A stretch of 64,000 bases of DNA from Thalassococcus arenae. GTDB lineage: Bacteria; Pseudomonadota; Alphaproteobacteria; Rhodobacterales; Rhodobacteraceae. Position 1 is the stretch's first letter. Each line of letters opens with the position of its first letter. The translations under genes and the position numbers were made by a program. Location of the stretch: the NCBI RefSeq assembly GCF_019104745.1, contig NZ_JAHRWL010000001.1, forward strand, positions 1-64,000. The letters run 5' to 3'. The notes beneath the pieces are model-generated. The model ran no database searches. It was given only the letters and a program-made list of their open reading frames with translations, and was not told where the DNA came from. Positions 51,509-61,710 of the stretch are shown piece by piece.

Positions 51509-52131
51509 GCCGCAAGGGCCTGTTTCTGAGCTTTGAAGGCATCGACGGATCGGGCAAGTCCACGCAGGCGCGGCGCCTGGCCGAAAGCCTGCGCGCCGGC
51601 GGCCGTGACGTGGTTCTGACCCGTGAACCGGGTGGCAGCCCCGGCGCCGAGGAAATCCGCGCGCTTGTGCTGCAGGGCGATCCCGACCGTTGGTCAGCGG
51701 AAACAGAGCTGCTTCTGTTCACTGCGGCCCGCCGCGATCACCTTGAACGCACCATTCGGCCCGCGCTGGACGCCGGCAAGGTGGTGATCTGCGACCGCTT
51801 TGCCGACAGCACGCGCATGTACCAGGGGCTCAGCCGCGGCGATCTGCGCGCCAAGGTGGACGCGCTGCACGACCTGATGATCGCGACCGAGCCGGACCTC
51901 ACGCTGCTGATCGACATGGACCCCGCCGCCGCCTTGTCCCGCGCCAAGGCCCGTGCGACCGAGGAAGAGCGGTTCGAGGATTTCGGGATCGGCCTGCAGG
52001 AACGGATGCGCGCAGGGTTCCTCGCGCTGGCGGCCGAATTTTCCGACCGGTTCCGGGTCATAGACGGCAACCGCGGCGAGGCCGACGTGGCACGGGACGT
52101 CGCCGCCGCAATCGCGCCGCACCTGCCGTGA
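51505..52131 (+). CDS. tmk: Thymidylate kinase
   Basis: 208 aa from a GTG start overlapping the carboxypeptidase stop (GTGA). P-loop FEGIDGSGKSTQ at about 10-21, the DRx motif in VICDRFADSTRMYQG at about 92-106, and a LID with KARATEEERFEDFG. Phosphorylates dTMP to dTDP. The stop overlaps the holB start, an order typical of tmk-holB. Confidence 0.94.
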   Translation: MSRKGLFLSFEGIDGSGKSTQARRLAESLRAGGRDVVLTREPGGSPGAEEIRALVLQGDPDRWSAETELLLFTAARRDHLERTIRPALDAGKVVICDRFADSTRMYQGLSRGDLRAKVDALHDLMIATEPDLTLLIDMDPAAALSRAKARATEEERFEDFGIGLQERMRAGFLALAAEFSDRFRVIDGNRGEADVARDVAAAIAPHLP

Positions 52132-53285
52132 CCGACACCGCCGACATTCCCGATCCGACGCAGCTCGACGGCGCACCGCATCCGCGCGAAACCGCGCGGC
52201 TGCTGGGACAGGGGCAGGCCGAAGCCGGTTTCCTGGATGCCTTCGCGACCGGGCGGCTGCATCACGGCTGGCTGCTGACAGGTCCGCGCGGGGTGGGCAA
52301 GGCGACGCTGGCCTGGCGCATCGCACGGTTCCTACTGGCAACGCCGCTGGAACAGGAAGACGGGCTGTTCGGTGCCCCTCCGCCGCCGAACTCGCTGGAC
52401 ATTGATCCGGATCATCCGGTCGCCCGCCGCATCCGCGCGCGATCCGAACCTGGCGTCTTCCTGCTGCGCCGCTTCGGCAAGGGGCCGGACAGCAACCCCG
52501 ATCTGCGGTTGCAGAATTTTCAGAAGGGCGATTTCTCCAGCGAAATCCGGGTTCCCGAAGTGCGCGAGATGGCGCGCTTCCTGCACCGCTCGGCTGCCGA
52601 TGGGGGTCGCCGCGTGGTGATCGTCGACGATGCCGATGCGCTCAACACCAATGCGGCCAACGCGTTGCTCAAGCTGCTCGAAGAGCCGCCGGCCGATACC
52701 GTGATGCTGCTGATCAGCCATCAGCCGGCGGGCTTGCTACCGACAATCCGGTCGCGCTGCCGGACCCTTCGGCTCGCCAGCCTTTCGGCCGAGGACATGG
52801 CGGCAGCCCTGGAACAGGCGGGCGCCCAGATACCCGTCGAAGAGACCACGGCACTGTCCGCACTGTCCGGTGGATCGGTGGGGTCGGCATTCCAGTTGCA
52901 CGAGGCCGGGGGATTGGCGCTGTATGCCGACCTCGTGTCGCTGCTGGGCAGCCTGCCGCGGCTTGACCGCCCACGCCTGCTGGCGCTCGCCGAAAGCTGC
53001 GCGGGACGCGGCAAGGAAGCCCGCCTGGACCTTGTGCTGAGCCTGACCGACCTGTTGGCTGCCAGGCTGGCGCGGTCCGGCGTCATCGGCGCACCGCCCG
53101 AACACGAAGCCGTCCGAGGCGAATCCGAAGTGCTGCGGAGGCTGGCGCCCGATCCCGCCACCGGACGCCGCTGGGCCGAGGCGGTGCAGGTCGCCGGTGA
53201 CCGCGCCCGCCACGCCCGCGCTGTCAACGTCGACTCGGCCGCACTGGTGACCGATCTGTTTCTGACATTGTCGCGCGCCGTCTGA
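52128..53285 (+). CDS. holB: DNA polymerase III delta' subunit
   Basis: 385 aa from a GTG start (GTGA overlap with tmk). AAA+ clamp-loader features: HHGWLLTGPRGVGKATLAWRIA (Walker A-like), VVIVDDADALNTNAANALLKLLEEPP (Walker B and delta' signature), and LISHQPAGLLPTIRSRC (sensor 1/SRC). It is the structural clamp-loader subunit, tying the replisome to dTTP supply by gene order. Confidence 0.92.
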   Translation: MTDTADIPDPTQLDGAPHPRETARLLGQGQAEAGFLDAFATGRLHHGWLLTGPRGVGKATLAWRIARFLLATPLEQEDGLFGAPPPPNSLDIDPDHPVARRIRARSEPGVFLLRRFGKGPDSNPDLRLQNFQKGDFSSEIRVPEVREMARFLHRSAADGGRRVVIVDDADALNTNAANALLKLLEEPPADTVMLLISHQPAGLLPTIRSRCRTLRLASLSAEDMAAALEQAGAQIPVEETTALSALSGGSVGSAFQLHEAGGLALYADLVSLLGSLPRLDRPRLLALAESCAGRGKEARLDLVLSLTDLLAARLARSGVIGAPPEHEAVRGESEVLRRLAPDPATGRRWAEAVQVAGDRARHARAVNVDSAALVTDLFLTLSRAV

Positions 53286-53292
53286 ACCCCGC

Positions 53293-53337
53293 GCAAAACC
53301 CTCGCCAGGGTTTTGCAAATGCCTCACAAGGCATTTG
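53293..53337. terminator. Fused double-hairpin element (copy 2), bidirectional terminator
   Basis: GCAAAACCCT (53293-53302) pairs with AGGGTTTTGC (53307-53316). The final GC begins a second stem, CAAATGCCT (53316-53324) with AGGCATTTG (53329-53337). It matches the architecture of 4901-4946 and lies between convergent holB and mrp. Confidence 0.7.
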
Positions 53338-53342
53338 GCGGC

Positions 53343-54404
53343 TCAGACGATCCCGCCCTTGATCAAACGGTCGGCCAATTGCGCATAGGCCCGCGCCATG
53401 TCCCCGTCGCCCGCCGCGACGGGCGTGCCGGCATCGCCTGCCACCCGTGTCTCCAGATCGATCGGCAATTGCGCCAGAAGCGGTACGCCCAGCTTTTCCG
53501 CCTCGGCCGCGACACCGCCATGACCGAAGATGTGGCTATCCTTGCCGCAATGCGGGCAGGTAAAGACCGCCATGTTCTCGATAAGGCCCAGAACCGGCGT
53601 CTTCAGCGTGGCGAACGCATCAAGCGCCTTGCGCGCATCCAGCAGGGCCACATCCTGAGGGGTCGAGACCACGATTGCACCCGCCACCTCGGACTTCTGG
53701 CAGAGCGACAATTGCACATCGCCCGTTCCCGGTGGCAGATCGACGATCAGCACGTCCAGATCCCCCCAGTCGACCTGCATCATCATCTGCTGCAATGCGC
53801 CCATCAACATCGGCCCACGCCAGACCACGGCCTTGTCCTCGGCCAGCATCGACCCGATCGACATCACGGTCACGCCATGCGCCCGCAACGGGATGATCGT
53901 CTTGCCGTCCGGGCTGGCCGGACGTTTCGTCAGACCGAACATGCGCGGTTGGCTGGGTCCGTGGATATCGGCGTCGAGCAACCCCACCCTCTTGCCGGCC
54001 CGCGCCAGCGCCACCGCCAGGTTGGACGAAACGGTGGACTTGCCCACCCCGCCCTTGCCGGACCCCACCGCAAGCACCGTCTTGACACCTGCGGGTTTCA
54101 TTACACCGGTCTGCGGCTGGGCATGGCCTCCGATTTTCAGTGATGGCGGTTTGGGTGCGGGGCCGTGCGCCGTCAGCGCGACCTGGACATTGGTCACGCC
54201 GGGCAATTCCGAGACAAGCCGTTCCGCCGCCTGGCGCAAGGGTTCCATCTGGCGCGCCATGTCGGCATTGGGGGCCTCGATCACGAAACGCACCGCGCCG
54301 CCGTCGACGCTCAGCGCTCGAATCATGTCGCGTGAGATCAAGTCGCCGCCATCCGGCAAAACAAGCCGTTTCAAAGCGCTTCGGATCGCGTCGGAGTTCG
54401 TCAT
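53343..54404 (-). CDS. mrp: Mrp/ApbC-type iron-sulfur cluster carrier ATPase
   Basis: 353 aa from ATG 54404 (SD AAAGGAA); a longer frame adds a poorly conserved tail. The N-terminal MIP18/DUF59-like domain (about 5-85) is followed by the deviant Walker A GKGGVGKSTVSSNLA (about 117-131), a DIHGPSQPRMFG switch, and CPHCG (about 245), whose two Cys bridge the Fe-S cluster in the dimer. Transfers [4Fe-4S] clusters to apoproteins. Convergent with holB. Confidence 0.92.
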   Translation of the reverse strand: MTNSDAIRSALKRLVLPDGGDLISRDMIRALSVDGGAVRFVIEAPNADMARQMEPLRQAAERLVSELPGVTNVQVALTAHGPAPKPPSLKIGGHAQPQTGVMKPAGVKTVLAVGSGKGGVGKSTVSSNLAVALARAGKRVGLLDADIHGPSQPRMFGLTKRPASPDGKTIIPLRAHGVTVMSIGSMLAEDKAVVWRGPMLMGALQQMMMQVDWGDLDVLIVDLPPGTGDVQLSLCQKSEVAGAIVVSTPQDVALLDARKALDAFATLKTPVLGLIENMAVFTCPHCGKDSHIFGHGGVAAEAEKLGVPLLAQLPIDLETRVAGDAGTPVAAGDGDMARAYAQLADRLIKGGIV

Positions 54405-54620
54405 CTGCCGGTTCCTTTCGTTCTCTGCCTGAGCAAGTGGCAGTGACGCCGCGGCAATCAAGTCGAAGCGCCGGTTTTGTATCACAATGACGCTTTTTCA
54501 AGCAGTTATCATATGCATTTGCTGCATAGCAGCATTGCCGGAGAGAGCATTGTGCAAGTGCAGCATTTGTCCCATCTTTGCTTCAACGAAACGCACACAG
54601 GTGCAAGAGGCAAGAATACG
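54405..54620. promoter_or_regulatory. Promoter region of the DUF1127-sRNA unit
   Basis: Upstream of the DUF1127 gene there is a perfect palindrome TGCTGC-ATA-GCAGCA (54520-54534) and related TGCAGCAT repeats up to 54566. Homologous DUF1127-sRNA units in Rhodobacter are driven by stress sigma factors RpoHI/RpoHII (established), but I cannot place hexamers with confidence here. Confidence 0.45.
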
Positions 54621-54839
54621 ATGGCAAACGTGACCGACAGTTTTTCTCGCACGCAAGGTGGTCTGGGCGGCCGGTTCGCAGCGTTGGTCGTTGACCTTCG
54701 CGCACGCCTTGCGCGGCGCCGGATCTACCGGGAAACCCTTCGCGAGCTGAACACGCTGAGCGAACGTGAATTGAACGATCTGGGTCTGAACCGCTCGGTG
54801 ATCCGCCGCGTGGCCTGGCAGGCCGCATACGAAGTTTAA
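54621..54839 (+). CDS. DUF1127 small protein
   Basis: 72 aa basic protein ending in the DUF1127 motif (about 40-66: LRELNTLSERELNDLGLNRS, then VIRRVA). DUF1127 proteins are small Arg-rich RNA-linked proteins; in Rhodobacter sphaeroides one (RSP_6037) is encoded upstream of the CcsR small RNAs, which are cut from its transcript. The same order is seen here: the coding region is followed by CCTCCTCCC hairpins. It probably acts as the translated leader of a stress-induced sRNA transcript. Confidence 0.88.
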   Translation: MANVTDSFSRTQGGLGGRFAALVVDLRARLARRRIYRETLRELNTLSERELNDLGLNRSVIRRVAWQAAYEV

Positions 54840-54844
54840 GCGAT

Positions 54845-55137
54845 ACGGCAAAGGCTCCTCCTCCCCGAGCCTTCCGTAACAAGGCGGTGATGCGCTCCTC
54901 CTCCCTAGCATCACCGCCGCAAACACCGGGGCAATGCGCCCCAGACATGCAGGAACCCTCCTCCTCCCTTCGGGTTCTTGACATTGGCGGTGGCACCGCT
55001 CCTCCTCCCTAGGTGCCACCGTTCAGAACATCGAAGCGCGTGACGCTTCACCGATATTCGGTCCGCCTCTCCTCCTCCCTGGCGGCCGATGACCTGAACG
55101 GCGGCGCCTCTCCTCCTCCCTGGCGTCGCCGTTTTTT
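54845..55137 (+). ncRNA. CcsR/cuckoo-type sRNA array: six CCUCCUCCC-loop hairpins
   Basis: Six stem-loops, each exposing TCCTCCTCCC in the loop. Stem arms: (1) AAGGCTC 54851-54857/54867-54873; (2) GGCGGTGATGC 54883-54893/54908-54918; (3) GAACCC 54953-54958/54972-54977; (4) CGGTGGCACC 54988-54997/55012-55021; (5) CGG(T)CCGCC 55059-55067/55081-55088; (6) AACGGCGGCGCC 55097-55108/55122-55133, then six T. The hairpins group in pairs separated by small plain hairpins (54928-54942, 55033-55049), suggesting three two-hairpin sRNAs. The loops are anti-Shine-Dalgarno. In R. sphaeroides four such CcsR RNAs adjust C1 metabolism under stress (established knowledge). Confidence 0.88.
55097..55137 (+). terminator. 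Rho-independent terminator ending the sRNA array
   Basis: The sixth hairpin (12-bp stem with one G-U pair, loop TCTCCTCCTCCCT) is followed by six T residues ending at 55137, so it doubles as sRNA hairpin and terminator. Confidence 0.85.
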
Positions 55138-55239
55138 CTTGCCCGGGTGCGGGCATTCCCATCGCCAAGCCTTTCCCTTCCCTGCCCCATTCGCTAGGAG
55201 AGCCGGGACCAGACAACCAGGCACGAGGGACATCCCGCG

Positions 55240-58200
55240 ATGGCGATGGACAAGACCTTTGACGCAGGCGCGGCCGAGCCACGGATCACCGCCGCATGGG
55301 AACGGGCCGAGGCTTTTCGGGCCGGCGCCAACAAGCGGCGCGACGACAGCTTTTGCGTGATGATCCCGCCTCCCAACGTCACCGGTGCGCTGCATGTCGG
55401 CCACGCGTTCAACAACACGTTGCAGGACATCCTGGTGCGCTGGCACCGGATGCGCGGTTTCGACACGCTGTGGCAGCCGGGACAGGACCATGCCGGCATC
55501 GCCACGCAGCTGCAGGTCGAAAAAAAGCTGATGGCCGAAAGCAACCTGCGCCGCACCGACCTGAGCCGCGAGGCGTTCCTGGACAAGGTCTGGGAATGGA
55601 AGGGCCAGTATGGCGGCACCATCGTCGAACAGCTCAAGCGCCTGGGCTGTTCCTGCGACTGGGAGCGCAACGCCTTTACCATGGCCGGCGCTCCGGGCGA
55701 CCGGCGCATCGGACACGAGAACTCGGCCAATTTCCACGACGCCGTCATCAAGGTCTTCGTGGACATGTACGAAAAGGGCCTGATCTACCGCGGCAAGCGG
55801 CTGGTCAACTGGGACCCGCATTTCGAGACGGCGATCTCAGATCTCGAGGTCGAGAATGTCGAGGTCGCCGGTCACATGTGGCACTTCAAGTACCCGCTCG
55901 CGGGGGGCGCCACGTATGAATATGTCGAAAAGGACGAGGACGGAAACGTCACCCTGCGCGAAACCCGCGACTACATCTCGATCGCCACGACCCGGCCCGA
56001 AACGATGCTGGGCGACGGCGCGGTGGCGGTGCACCCGTCCGACGAACGCTATGCCCCCATCGTCGGCCAGCTCTGCGAAATCCCGGTCGGCCCCAAGGAA
56101 CACCGCCGCCTGATCCCGATCATCACCGACGAATACCCCGATCCGACCTTCGGCTCGGGCGCGGTCAAGATCACCGGCGCACATGATTTCAACGACTACC
56201 AGGTCGCCAAGCGCGGCGGCATCCCGATGTACAGGCTGATGGATACGCGCGGCGCCATGCGCGACGACGGCGCGCCCTATGCAGAAGCCGCGGCGATCGC
56301 GCAAGCCGTCGCGCAAGGCAAGCGGACCCTGACCGAGTCCGAAGCCGACGCGCTGAACCTCGTGCCCGACCACCTGCGCGGGCTCGACCGGTTCGAGGCG
56401 CGCGAGAAGGTGGTCGAGGAGATCACCGCCGAGGGGCTGGCGGTGATGACGCGGGCGGACGATCCGGTTCTGGGCCGCAAACTGGGCGACGACGACGACC
56501 CGGCGGCGCTGGTCCCGCTGGTCGAAGCCAAGCCGATCATGCAGCCCTTCGGTGACCGGTCCAAGGTCGTGATCGAGCCGATGCTGACCGACCAGTGGTT
56601 CGTCGATGCCGAAAAGGTGGTCGGCCCGGCGCTGGAGGCGGTGCGTAACGGCGATATCAGGATCATCCCCGAGAGCGGTGAAAAGACCTATTACCACTGG
56701 CTTGAGAACATCGAACCCTGGTGCATTTCGCGCCAACTCTGGTGGGGGCACCAGATCCCGGTCTGGTACTATCCCGGCCCCGAAGGCGAGCCCTATCACG
56801 TTTGTGCCGCGACCGAGGAAGAGGCGCTCCGGGAAATCGCCTATCGCTTTCCAGACGGCACGGATTTCCGGGTGGTCGACACGATCCACGATGCCGTCGA
56901 CCTGTTGGGCGACGATCTGCACAACCTGCATGTTCGTACCGAAGGCCGGATACAGCAGCCTAGCGGTCCGGTTGTCGTTCCTGTCTGGCGCGACCCCGAC
57001 GTGCTCGACACCTGGTTTTCTTCCGGTCTCTGGCCCATCGGCACGCTGGGATGGCCAGAGGACACGGACGAATTGCGGCGCTTCTTTCCGACCAGCGTCC
57101 TGATCACCGGTTTCGACATCCTGTTCTTCTGGGTGGCCCGGATGATCATGATGCAGTTGGCCGTGGTCGATCAGATCCCCTTCCACACCGTCTACCTGCA
57201 CCAACTCGTCCGCGACGAGAAGGGCAAGAAGATGTCCAAGACCACCGGCAACGTCATCGATCCTCTTGATATTGTTGACGAGTACGGCGCGGACGCGCTG
57301 CGCTTCACCAATGCCTCCATGGCGTCCATCGGCGGGGTTCTCAAGCTGTCCAGGGACCGCATCGCCGGCTATCGCAATTTCGGCACCAAGCTGTGGAACG
57401 CGGTGCGGTTTGCCGAACTGAACGGAGCCGTGGGGATCGACATGGCGCCACGCGGGATGCCCGCGCCGAATGCGACGCTGAACCGATGGATCGTCGGCGA
57501 AACGGCCAAGGTTCGCGAAACGGTCGACGATGCGCTGACCGAGTACCGTTTCAACGATGCGGCGAACGCGCTTTACGCCTTTGTCTGGGGCAAGGTGTGC
57601 GACTGGTATGTCGAGTTCTCCAAGCCGCTGTTCGAGTCCGACGACGCCGCCGTTGCGGCCGAGACGCGCGACACCATGGCCTGGGTCATCGACCAGTGCC
57701 TGACCCTGCTGCATCCGTTCATGCCCTTCATCACCGAGGAACTGTGGGGACTGACGGCCAAGCGGGACAAGATGTGCGTGCATGCCGACTGGCCCGAGGG
57801 GCTGGATACCTCGGTGGTCGATCCGGCGGCCGAGGCCGAGATGTCCTGGGTGATCGCGCTGATCGAAGGCGTGCGGTCCGCCCGTGCGCAAATGCGCGTG
57901 CCGGCGGGGCTTTACGTGCCGATGCTGGTCACGGAGCTGGACGAGGCCGGACGTGGCGCATGGGCGCGCAACGAGACGCTGATCAAGCGGCTGGCGCGGA
58001 TCGAGTCGCTGGACGAGGTCGCCAGCTTTCCCAAGGGCTGCATCACAGTGCCGGTAGGCGGGGCGAGCTTTGGCCTGCCACTGGCCGACATCATCGACGT
58101 GGCCGAGGAAAAGGCGCGGCTGGAGAAGGCGTTGGGCAAGCTGAGCAAGGAGCTGGGCGGATTGCGCGGCCGGCTGGGCAACCCCAACTTCGTCGCCAGC

Positions 58201-58305
58201 GCACCCGAAGAGGTGGTCGAGGAAGTCCGCGAGAACCTCGCTGCGCGCGAAGCCGACGAGGCGCGGCTGAAGGAAGCCCTGGCGCGGTTGGCCGAGATCG
58301 CCTGA
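55240..58305 (+). CDS. valS: Valyl-tRNA synthetase
   Basis: 1021 aa class I synthetase. HIGH-type motif HVGHAF at about 51-56 (after [10 protein letters not shown]), a CP1 editing domain (about 190-440), KMSKTTGNV (KMSKS) at about 665, an anticodon-binding domain, and a C-terminal coiled-coil arm ([19 protein letters not shown]...). Charges tRNA-Val and hydrolyses mischarged threonine. Complete, with a start 103 bases after the sRNA terminator. Confidence 0.95.
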   Translation: MAMDKTFDAGAAEPRITAAWERAEAFRAGANKRRDDSFCVMIPPPNVTGALHVGHAFNNTLQDILVRWHRMRGFDTLWQPGQDHAGIATQLQVEKKLMAESNLRRTDLSREAFLDKVWEWKGQYGGTIVEQLKRLGCSCDWERNAFTMAGAPGDRRIGHENSANFHDAVIKVFVDMYEKGLIYRGKRLVNWDPHFETAISDLEVENVEVAGHMWHFKYPLAGGATYEYVEKDEDGNVTLRETRDYISIATTRPETMLGDGAVAVHPSDERYAPIVGQLCEIPVGPKEHRRLIPIITDEYPDPTFGSGAVKITGAHDFNDYQVAKRGGIPMYRLMDTRGAMRDDGAPYAEAAAIAQAVAQGKRTLTESEADALNLVPDHLRGLDRFEAREKVVEEITAEGLAVMTRADDPVLGRKLGDDDDPAALVPLVEAKPIMQPFGDRSKVVIEPMLTDQWFVDAEKVVGPALEAVRNGDIRIIPESGEKTYYHWLENIEPWCISRQLWWGHQIPVWYYPGPEGEPYHVCAATEEEALREIAYRFPDGTDFRVVDTIHDAVDLLGDDLHNLHVRTEGRIQQPSGPVVVPVWRDPDVLDTWFSSGLWPIGTLGWPEDTDELRRFFPTSVLITGFDILFFWVARMIMMQLAVVDQIPFHTVYLHQLVRDEKGKKMSKTTGNVIDPLDIVDEYGADALRFTNASMASIGGVLKLSRDRIAGYRNFGTKLWNAVRFAELNGAVGIDMAPRGMPAPNATLNRWIVGETAKVRETVDDALTEYRFNDAANALYAFVWGKVCDWYVEFSKPLFESDDAAVAAETRDTMAWVIDQCLTLLHPFMPFITEELWGLTAKRDKMCVHADWPEGLDTSVVDPAAEAEMSWVIALIEGVRSARAQMRVPAGLYVPMLVTELDEAGRGAWARNETLIKRLARIESLDEVASFPKGCITVPVGGASFGLPLADIIDVAEEKARLEKALGKLSKELGGLRGRLGNPNFVASAPEEVVEEVRENLAAREADEARLKEALARLAEIA

Positions 58306-58395
58306 GCGGCTCGCAAGGCCGCGCAAGCGACTGGCAGGGCCATCGAACCGACGGTCATGCTTCGGGATTTCTCGCGCAATGCTGTTGGCTGCGCC

Positions 58396-59979
58396 CTACC
58401 TGATCCCGGGCGTGACGCGGATCACCGTCGGCACCGACGCCTCGAACGCCTCGCGCAGCGCCGCCTGCATCTCGACCAGCGTCCCGGGTTGGGCCGCCCG
58501 TGCTCCATAAGCCCTTGCCAAGGCGCAGAAATCCGGGTTGCGCGCAACCACCGCGTTGGGGGCGATCTGGCTGCGGATCATCGATTCCTCGATTTCCGCC
58601 AATTTGCCATTGTCCCAGATCAGGATCGGCAGGGGCAGGCCCAGTTCCACCGCCGTGCCCAGTTCCTGCACCGTGTATTGGAACCCGTAATCCCCCAGGA
58701 TGGCCAGCGTGGGCGTGCCGGGCCGCGCCACCGCGCCACCGATGGCAGCCGGCAAGGCGTAACCCAATGTGCCAAAACCGTAGGGGTGGTGCCAGTGACC
58801 CGGCCGGGACATGTCCCAGATTTCCTTGGCGGCATAGGCGAATTGGGTCATGTCGGAATAGACCATCGCGTCTTGCGGCAAGGCCGTGCGCAAGGCGTCG
58901 ATGACCGGCGGAAGGCCTGGGCGCTCGGCCTCGATTTCGGCCCGCCAGCGGTTCCGGGCGGCAGCGACCTGCCCGGCATCCCATTTCGGCGGCAGGTCCC
59001 ATGATCGGGCGGGAATAGCGATGGCCATGGCGCGCAACAGCGTGCCCGCGTCGCCCAGCACGGCCAAGTCTCCGGCGCGGGCCTGCGCAAGCATCTGAGG
59101 GTCGATATCGATGCGGATCATCGGGCAGGTATGGCCGGGCGCGTCGCGCCACAGATCGACTTCGGCCAGTTCGGTGCCGATCGCGACCACAAGATCGGCT
59201 TCGGCCAGCACCCGCGCGCTGTCGGGACGGGCAAGGTAGGACCCGAAGAACAACGGCGTTCCCGGCGGCACCAGTCCGCGGCCGGCATAGGTGACGAAAG
59301 ACGCAGCGCCGGTCTGGCGCAGCAGATCGGGGATCGCCGCCGCGCCGCCCCGCGCGCCCCCGCCGAACAGGAAGAGCGGTTTGCGCGCGAACAAAACCGC
59401 GTCAACGACCCGGCGCAGATCATCGGCCGATGCCTGCGGCAAGGCGGGCCGGGGCGGCGTTGGCGGGGCGGGATCGGCTTGCCCGCCAAGAACGGGAATC
59501 GGAACCTGGATGTGGCAGGGTCGCGCCCGGCCCGCCTCGAACCCCGACAATGCCCGATCGATCAAGGCATAGGCCTGCCCGGGGCTGCGCGCCTCTTCGG
59601 ACCACGCGCAGACGGTTTCCGCCGCCGCGCGCTGGTCGCGCATCTGGTGCAGTTGACCGCGCATCGCGCGCGTGTCGTCCAGGCAGGACGTGACCGCCAG
59701 AACCGGCACACTGTCGGAATAGGCCTGGCCGAGCGCGGTCAGGGCGTTGGTGAGACCGGGGCCAGTGATAAGAAAACATACCCCCGGCTTTCCCGTGGCA
59801 CGGGCATACCCATCGGCCATGAAGGCGGCGCCCTGTTCATGGCGCGCCAGAACGTGGGTGATGCCAGCCTCTTCGATGCCGCGATACAGCTCGACATTGT
59901 GCACGCCGGGAATGCCAAAGATCACCTCGACCCCGCGCATCCTGAGCATGTGAGAGATTTCCGAGCCCAGTGTCGCCAT
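58396..59979 (-). CDS. Thiamine-diphosphate-dependent decarboxylase
   Basis: 527 aa from ATG 59979 (SD GGAGGG; overlaps the TrkH stop as TGATG). Catalytic Glu in VLARHEQGAAFMADGYARA (about 46) and the ThDP motif LGDYGFQYTVQELG ending in IWDNG. Related sequences in this group are often called 5-guanidino-2-oxopentanoate decarboxylase (AruI, arginine transaminase pathway), but no AruH-type transaminase is nearby, so the substrate is uncertain. It differs from the ThDP enzyme at 6897-8543. Confidence 0.8.
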   Translation of the reverse strand: MATLGSEISHMLRMRGVEVIFGIPGVHNVELYRGIEEAGITHVLARHEQGAAFMADGYARATGKPGVCFLITGPGLTNALTALGQAYSDSVPVLAVTSCLDDTRAMRGQLHQMRDQRAAAETVCAWSEEARSPGQAYALIDRALSGFEAGRARPCHIQVPIPVLGGQADPAPPTPPRPALPQASADDLRRVVDAVLFARKPLFLFGGGARGGAAAIPDLLRQTGAASFVTYAGRGLVPPGTPLFFGSYLARPDSARVLAEADLVVAIGTELAEVDLWRDAPGHTCPMIRIDIDPQMLAQARAGDLAVLGDAGTLLRAMAIAIPARSWDLPPKWDAGQVAAARNRWRAEIEAERPGLPPVIDALRTALPQDAMVYSDMTQFAYAAKEIWDMSRPGHWHHPYGFGTLGYALPAAIGGAVARPGTPTLAILGDYGFQYTVQELGTAVELGLPLPILIWDNGKLAEIEESMIRSQIAPNAVVARNPDFCALARAYGARAAQPGTLVEMQAALREAFEASVPTVIRVTPGIR

Positions 59980-61430
59980 CACGCCCTCCAGAACCGGACG
60001 GTGAAGATCGCATAGACCGCCAACAGCTCCAGCCGGCCGACCAACATGGCAAAGCTCAGCATCCATTTCGCGGTATCCCCCAGTCCGGCGAAATTCCCGG
60101 CCGGACCGATCTGGTCACCCAAGCCGGGACCGATATTGGCCAGGGCGGCAGCCGCCCCCGACACCGAGGTCACGAAATCAAGGCCGGTCATGCCGAGCGC
60201 AACCGACAGAACCCCGAGACTGACGACGAAGAAAACGAAAAAGGACATGACCGAAGACAGCACGTCGTCGCTGACCGGGCGTCCGTCATAGCGCGGGGTA
60301 AAGACGCCATGCGGGGCTTGGATCTTGCGCAGCTGCACCTTGATCGAGGCGAACAGCAGTTGATAGCGGAATATCTTTATTGAACAGGCCGTCGACCCGG
60401 CGCACCCTCCGATCAGGCCGATGAAGAAGAACAGCGCAACGGCAAACGGACCCCACGTGTTGTAGTCGGACGAGGCATAGCCGGTGCCGGTCAGGATCGA
60501 AACGACGTTGAACAGCGCCTTGCGAAAGGCCGGTTCGCCGCTGTCGCCGCCGGAAACCAGCCGCCAGGCGGTGACCACCGCGACAATGACCAGGGCGGTC
60601 GCGAAAAAACCGCGGACCTGGCTGTCGAGCAGCAACGGGCGCGCGGTGCGTTGGGTGGTCAATTGCACGTAGCGCACGAATGGCAACGCCGCGAGCAGCA
60701 TGAAGATCGAGGCAACGTATTCCGCACCCGCGCCATACGCGGCAAAGGACGCGTCGGAATTGGCGAACCCCCCCGTGGCCACGGTGGTCATGGCATGCAC
60801 CGTCGCATCGAAAGCGTTCATCCCGGCCAGGATGTAGGCCCCGGCACAGACAAGCGTCAGCGAAACGTAGATCGTCGAGATCGACGAGGATATCTGCGTG
60901 GCGCGCGGCAGGATTTTCCCCATCGTGTCAAAGCCTTCGGATCGGAAGATCTGCATCCCGCCCACGCGCAGTTCCGGCAGGAACACCATCGCCACCACAA
61001 TGATCCCGATCCCGCCCAGCCATTGCAGGATGCCGCGCCAGAACAGCAACCCTTTCGGCAGTTCCTCCAGCCCGCTGAAAACCGTCGATCCGGTCGTGGT
61101 CAGGCCGGACATCGCCTCGAAGAACGCATCGACGAACCGGGCCTCGGTGGCGCCCAGGACAAAGGGGATGGCACCGAAAACCGGAAGAGCGACCCAGACC
61201 CCGGTTGTCAGAAGAAAAGTCTGCTGGATCGACAGCCGGTCGGGCACGGAATTGGCGCATGCCAACGCCATCAATCCGCCGCTGAGGATGGTGACGATCG
61301 CGCTTTCCGCGAAAACCGACCATTGCCCGCGCCCCTCGGCGATGTCCACCAGCATCGGCAACAGCATGGTGGCACCCAGACAGGCGACAAGCAGGCCAAT
61401 GACATAGGCAACGGGGCGGACGTCGAACAT
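59979..61430 (-). CDS. trkH: TrkH-family potassium uptake protein
   Basis: 483 aa from ATG 61430 (an upstream TTG would add 12 poorly conserved residues). Polytopic membrane protein with four M1-P-M2-like repeats; selectivity-filter-like segments such as LTTTGSTVF, VATGGFANSD, LTGTGYASSD and AGSTACSIK carry the conserved Gly at each pore loop. Forms K+ uptake with TrkA, which is not in the window. Translationally coupled to the ThDP enzyme gene, perhaps by accident of packing. Confidence 0.88.
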   Translation of the reverse strand: MFDVRPVAYVIGLLVACLGATMLLPMLVDIAEGRGQWSVFAESAIVTILSGGLMALACANSVPDRLSIQQTFLLTTGVWVALPVFGAIPFVLGATEARFVDAFFEAMSGLTTTGSTVFSGLEELPKGLLFWRGILQWLGGIGIIVVAMVFLPELRVGGMQIFRSEGFDTMGKILPRATQISSSISTIYVSLTLVCAGAYILAGMNAFDATVHAMTTVATGGFANSDASFAAYGAGAEYVASIFMLLAALPFVRYVQLTTQRTARPLLLDSQVRGFFATALVIVAVVTAWRLVSGGDSGEPAFRKALFNVVSILTGTGYASSDYNTWGPFAVALFFFIGLIGGCAGSTACSIKIFRYQLLFASIKVQLRKIQAPHGVFTPRYDGRPVSDDVLSSVMSFFVFFVVSLGVLSVALGMTGLDFVTSVSGAAAALANIGPGLGDQIGPAGNFAGLGDTAKWMLSFAMLVGRLELLAVYAIFTVRFWRA

Positions 61431-61476
61431 GGGCGAAGCGTTGGCGTTGCCCCGCCCCGGTGTCAAGCCACGGGCG

Positions 61477-61710
61477 TCAGGCAGGTGGGCTCAGCAGATC
61501 GCCGAAGACATGCGGAATGATGTCTTCTCGGCGCAGGCCCATGCGGGCGAGCTCGCCGTCGCTTTGCGCTTCAAGCGCCACGACCTCGCTCAGACGGGCA
61601 CGCCGCAGTGCGTAACTGTTGAAGCCTTGTCCGGCTGCCGCGAAGAACAAGTCGAGCTTTTGCCCCAGACCGTCGGGCATGATGCGGATCTGAACATTCG
61701 TTTGCGTCAT
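61477..61710 (-). CDS. DUF1127-like small protein
   Basis: 77 aa from ATG 61710 (AAAGG nine bases upstream). The C-terminal half has ALRRARLSEVVALEAQSDGELARMGLRREDI, the DUF1127/YjiS-type arrangement (short basic helix followed by LSD-x-ELxxxGLxRxDI). Unlike the copy at 54621, it is not followed by CCTCCTCCC hairpins. Function unknown. Confidence 0.75.
   Translation of the reverse strand: MTQTNVQIRIMPDGLGQKLDLFFAAAGQGFNSYALRRARLSEVVALEAQSDGELARMGLRREDIIPHVFGDLLSPPA

Noticed and set aside
54845-55137. CRISPR or simple CTCCTCC repeat tract
   Set aside because: The repeats lie only in hairpin loops with unrelated, self-complementary flanks and uneven spacing. No spacers of constant length and no cas genes are present.
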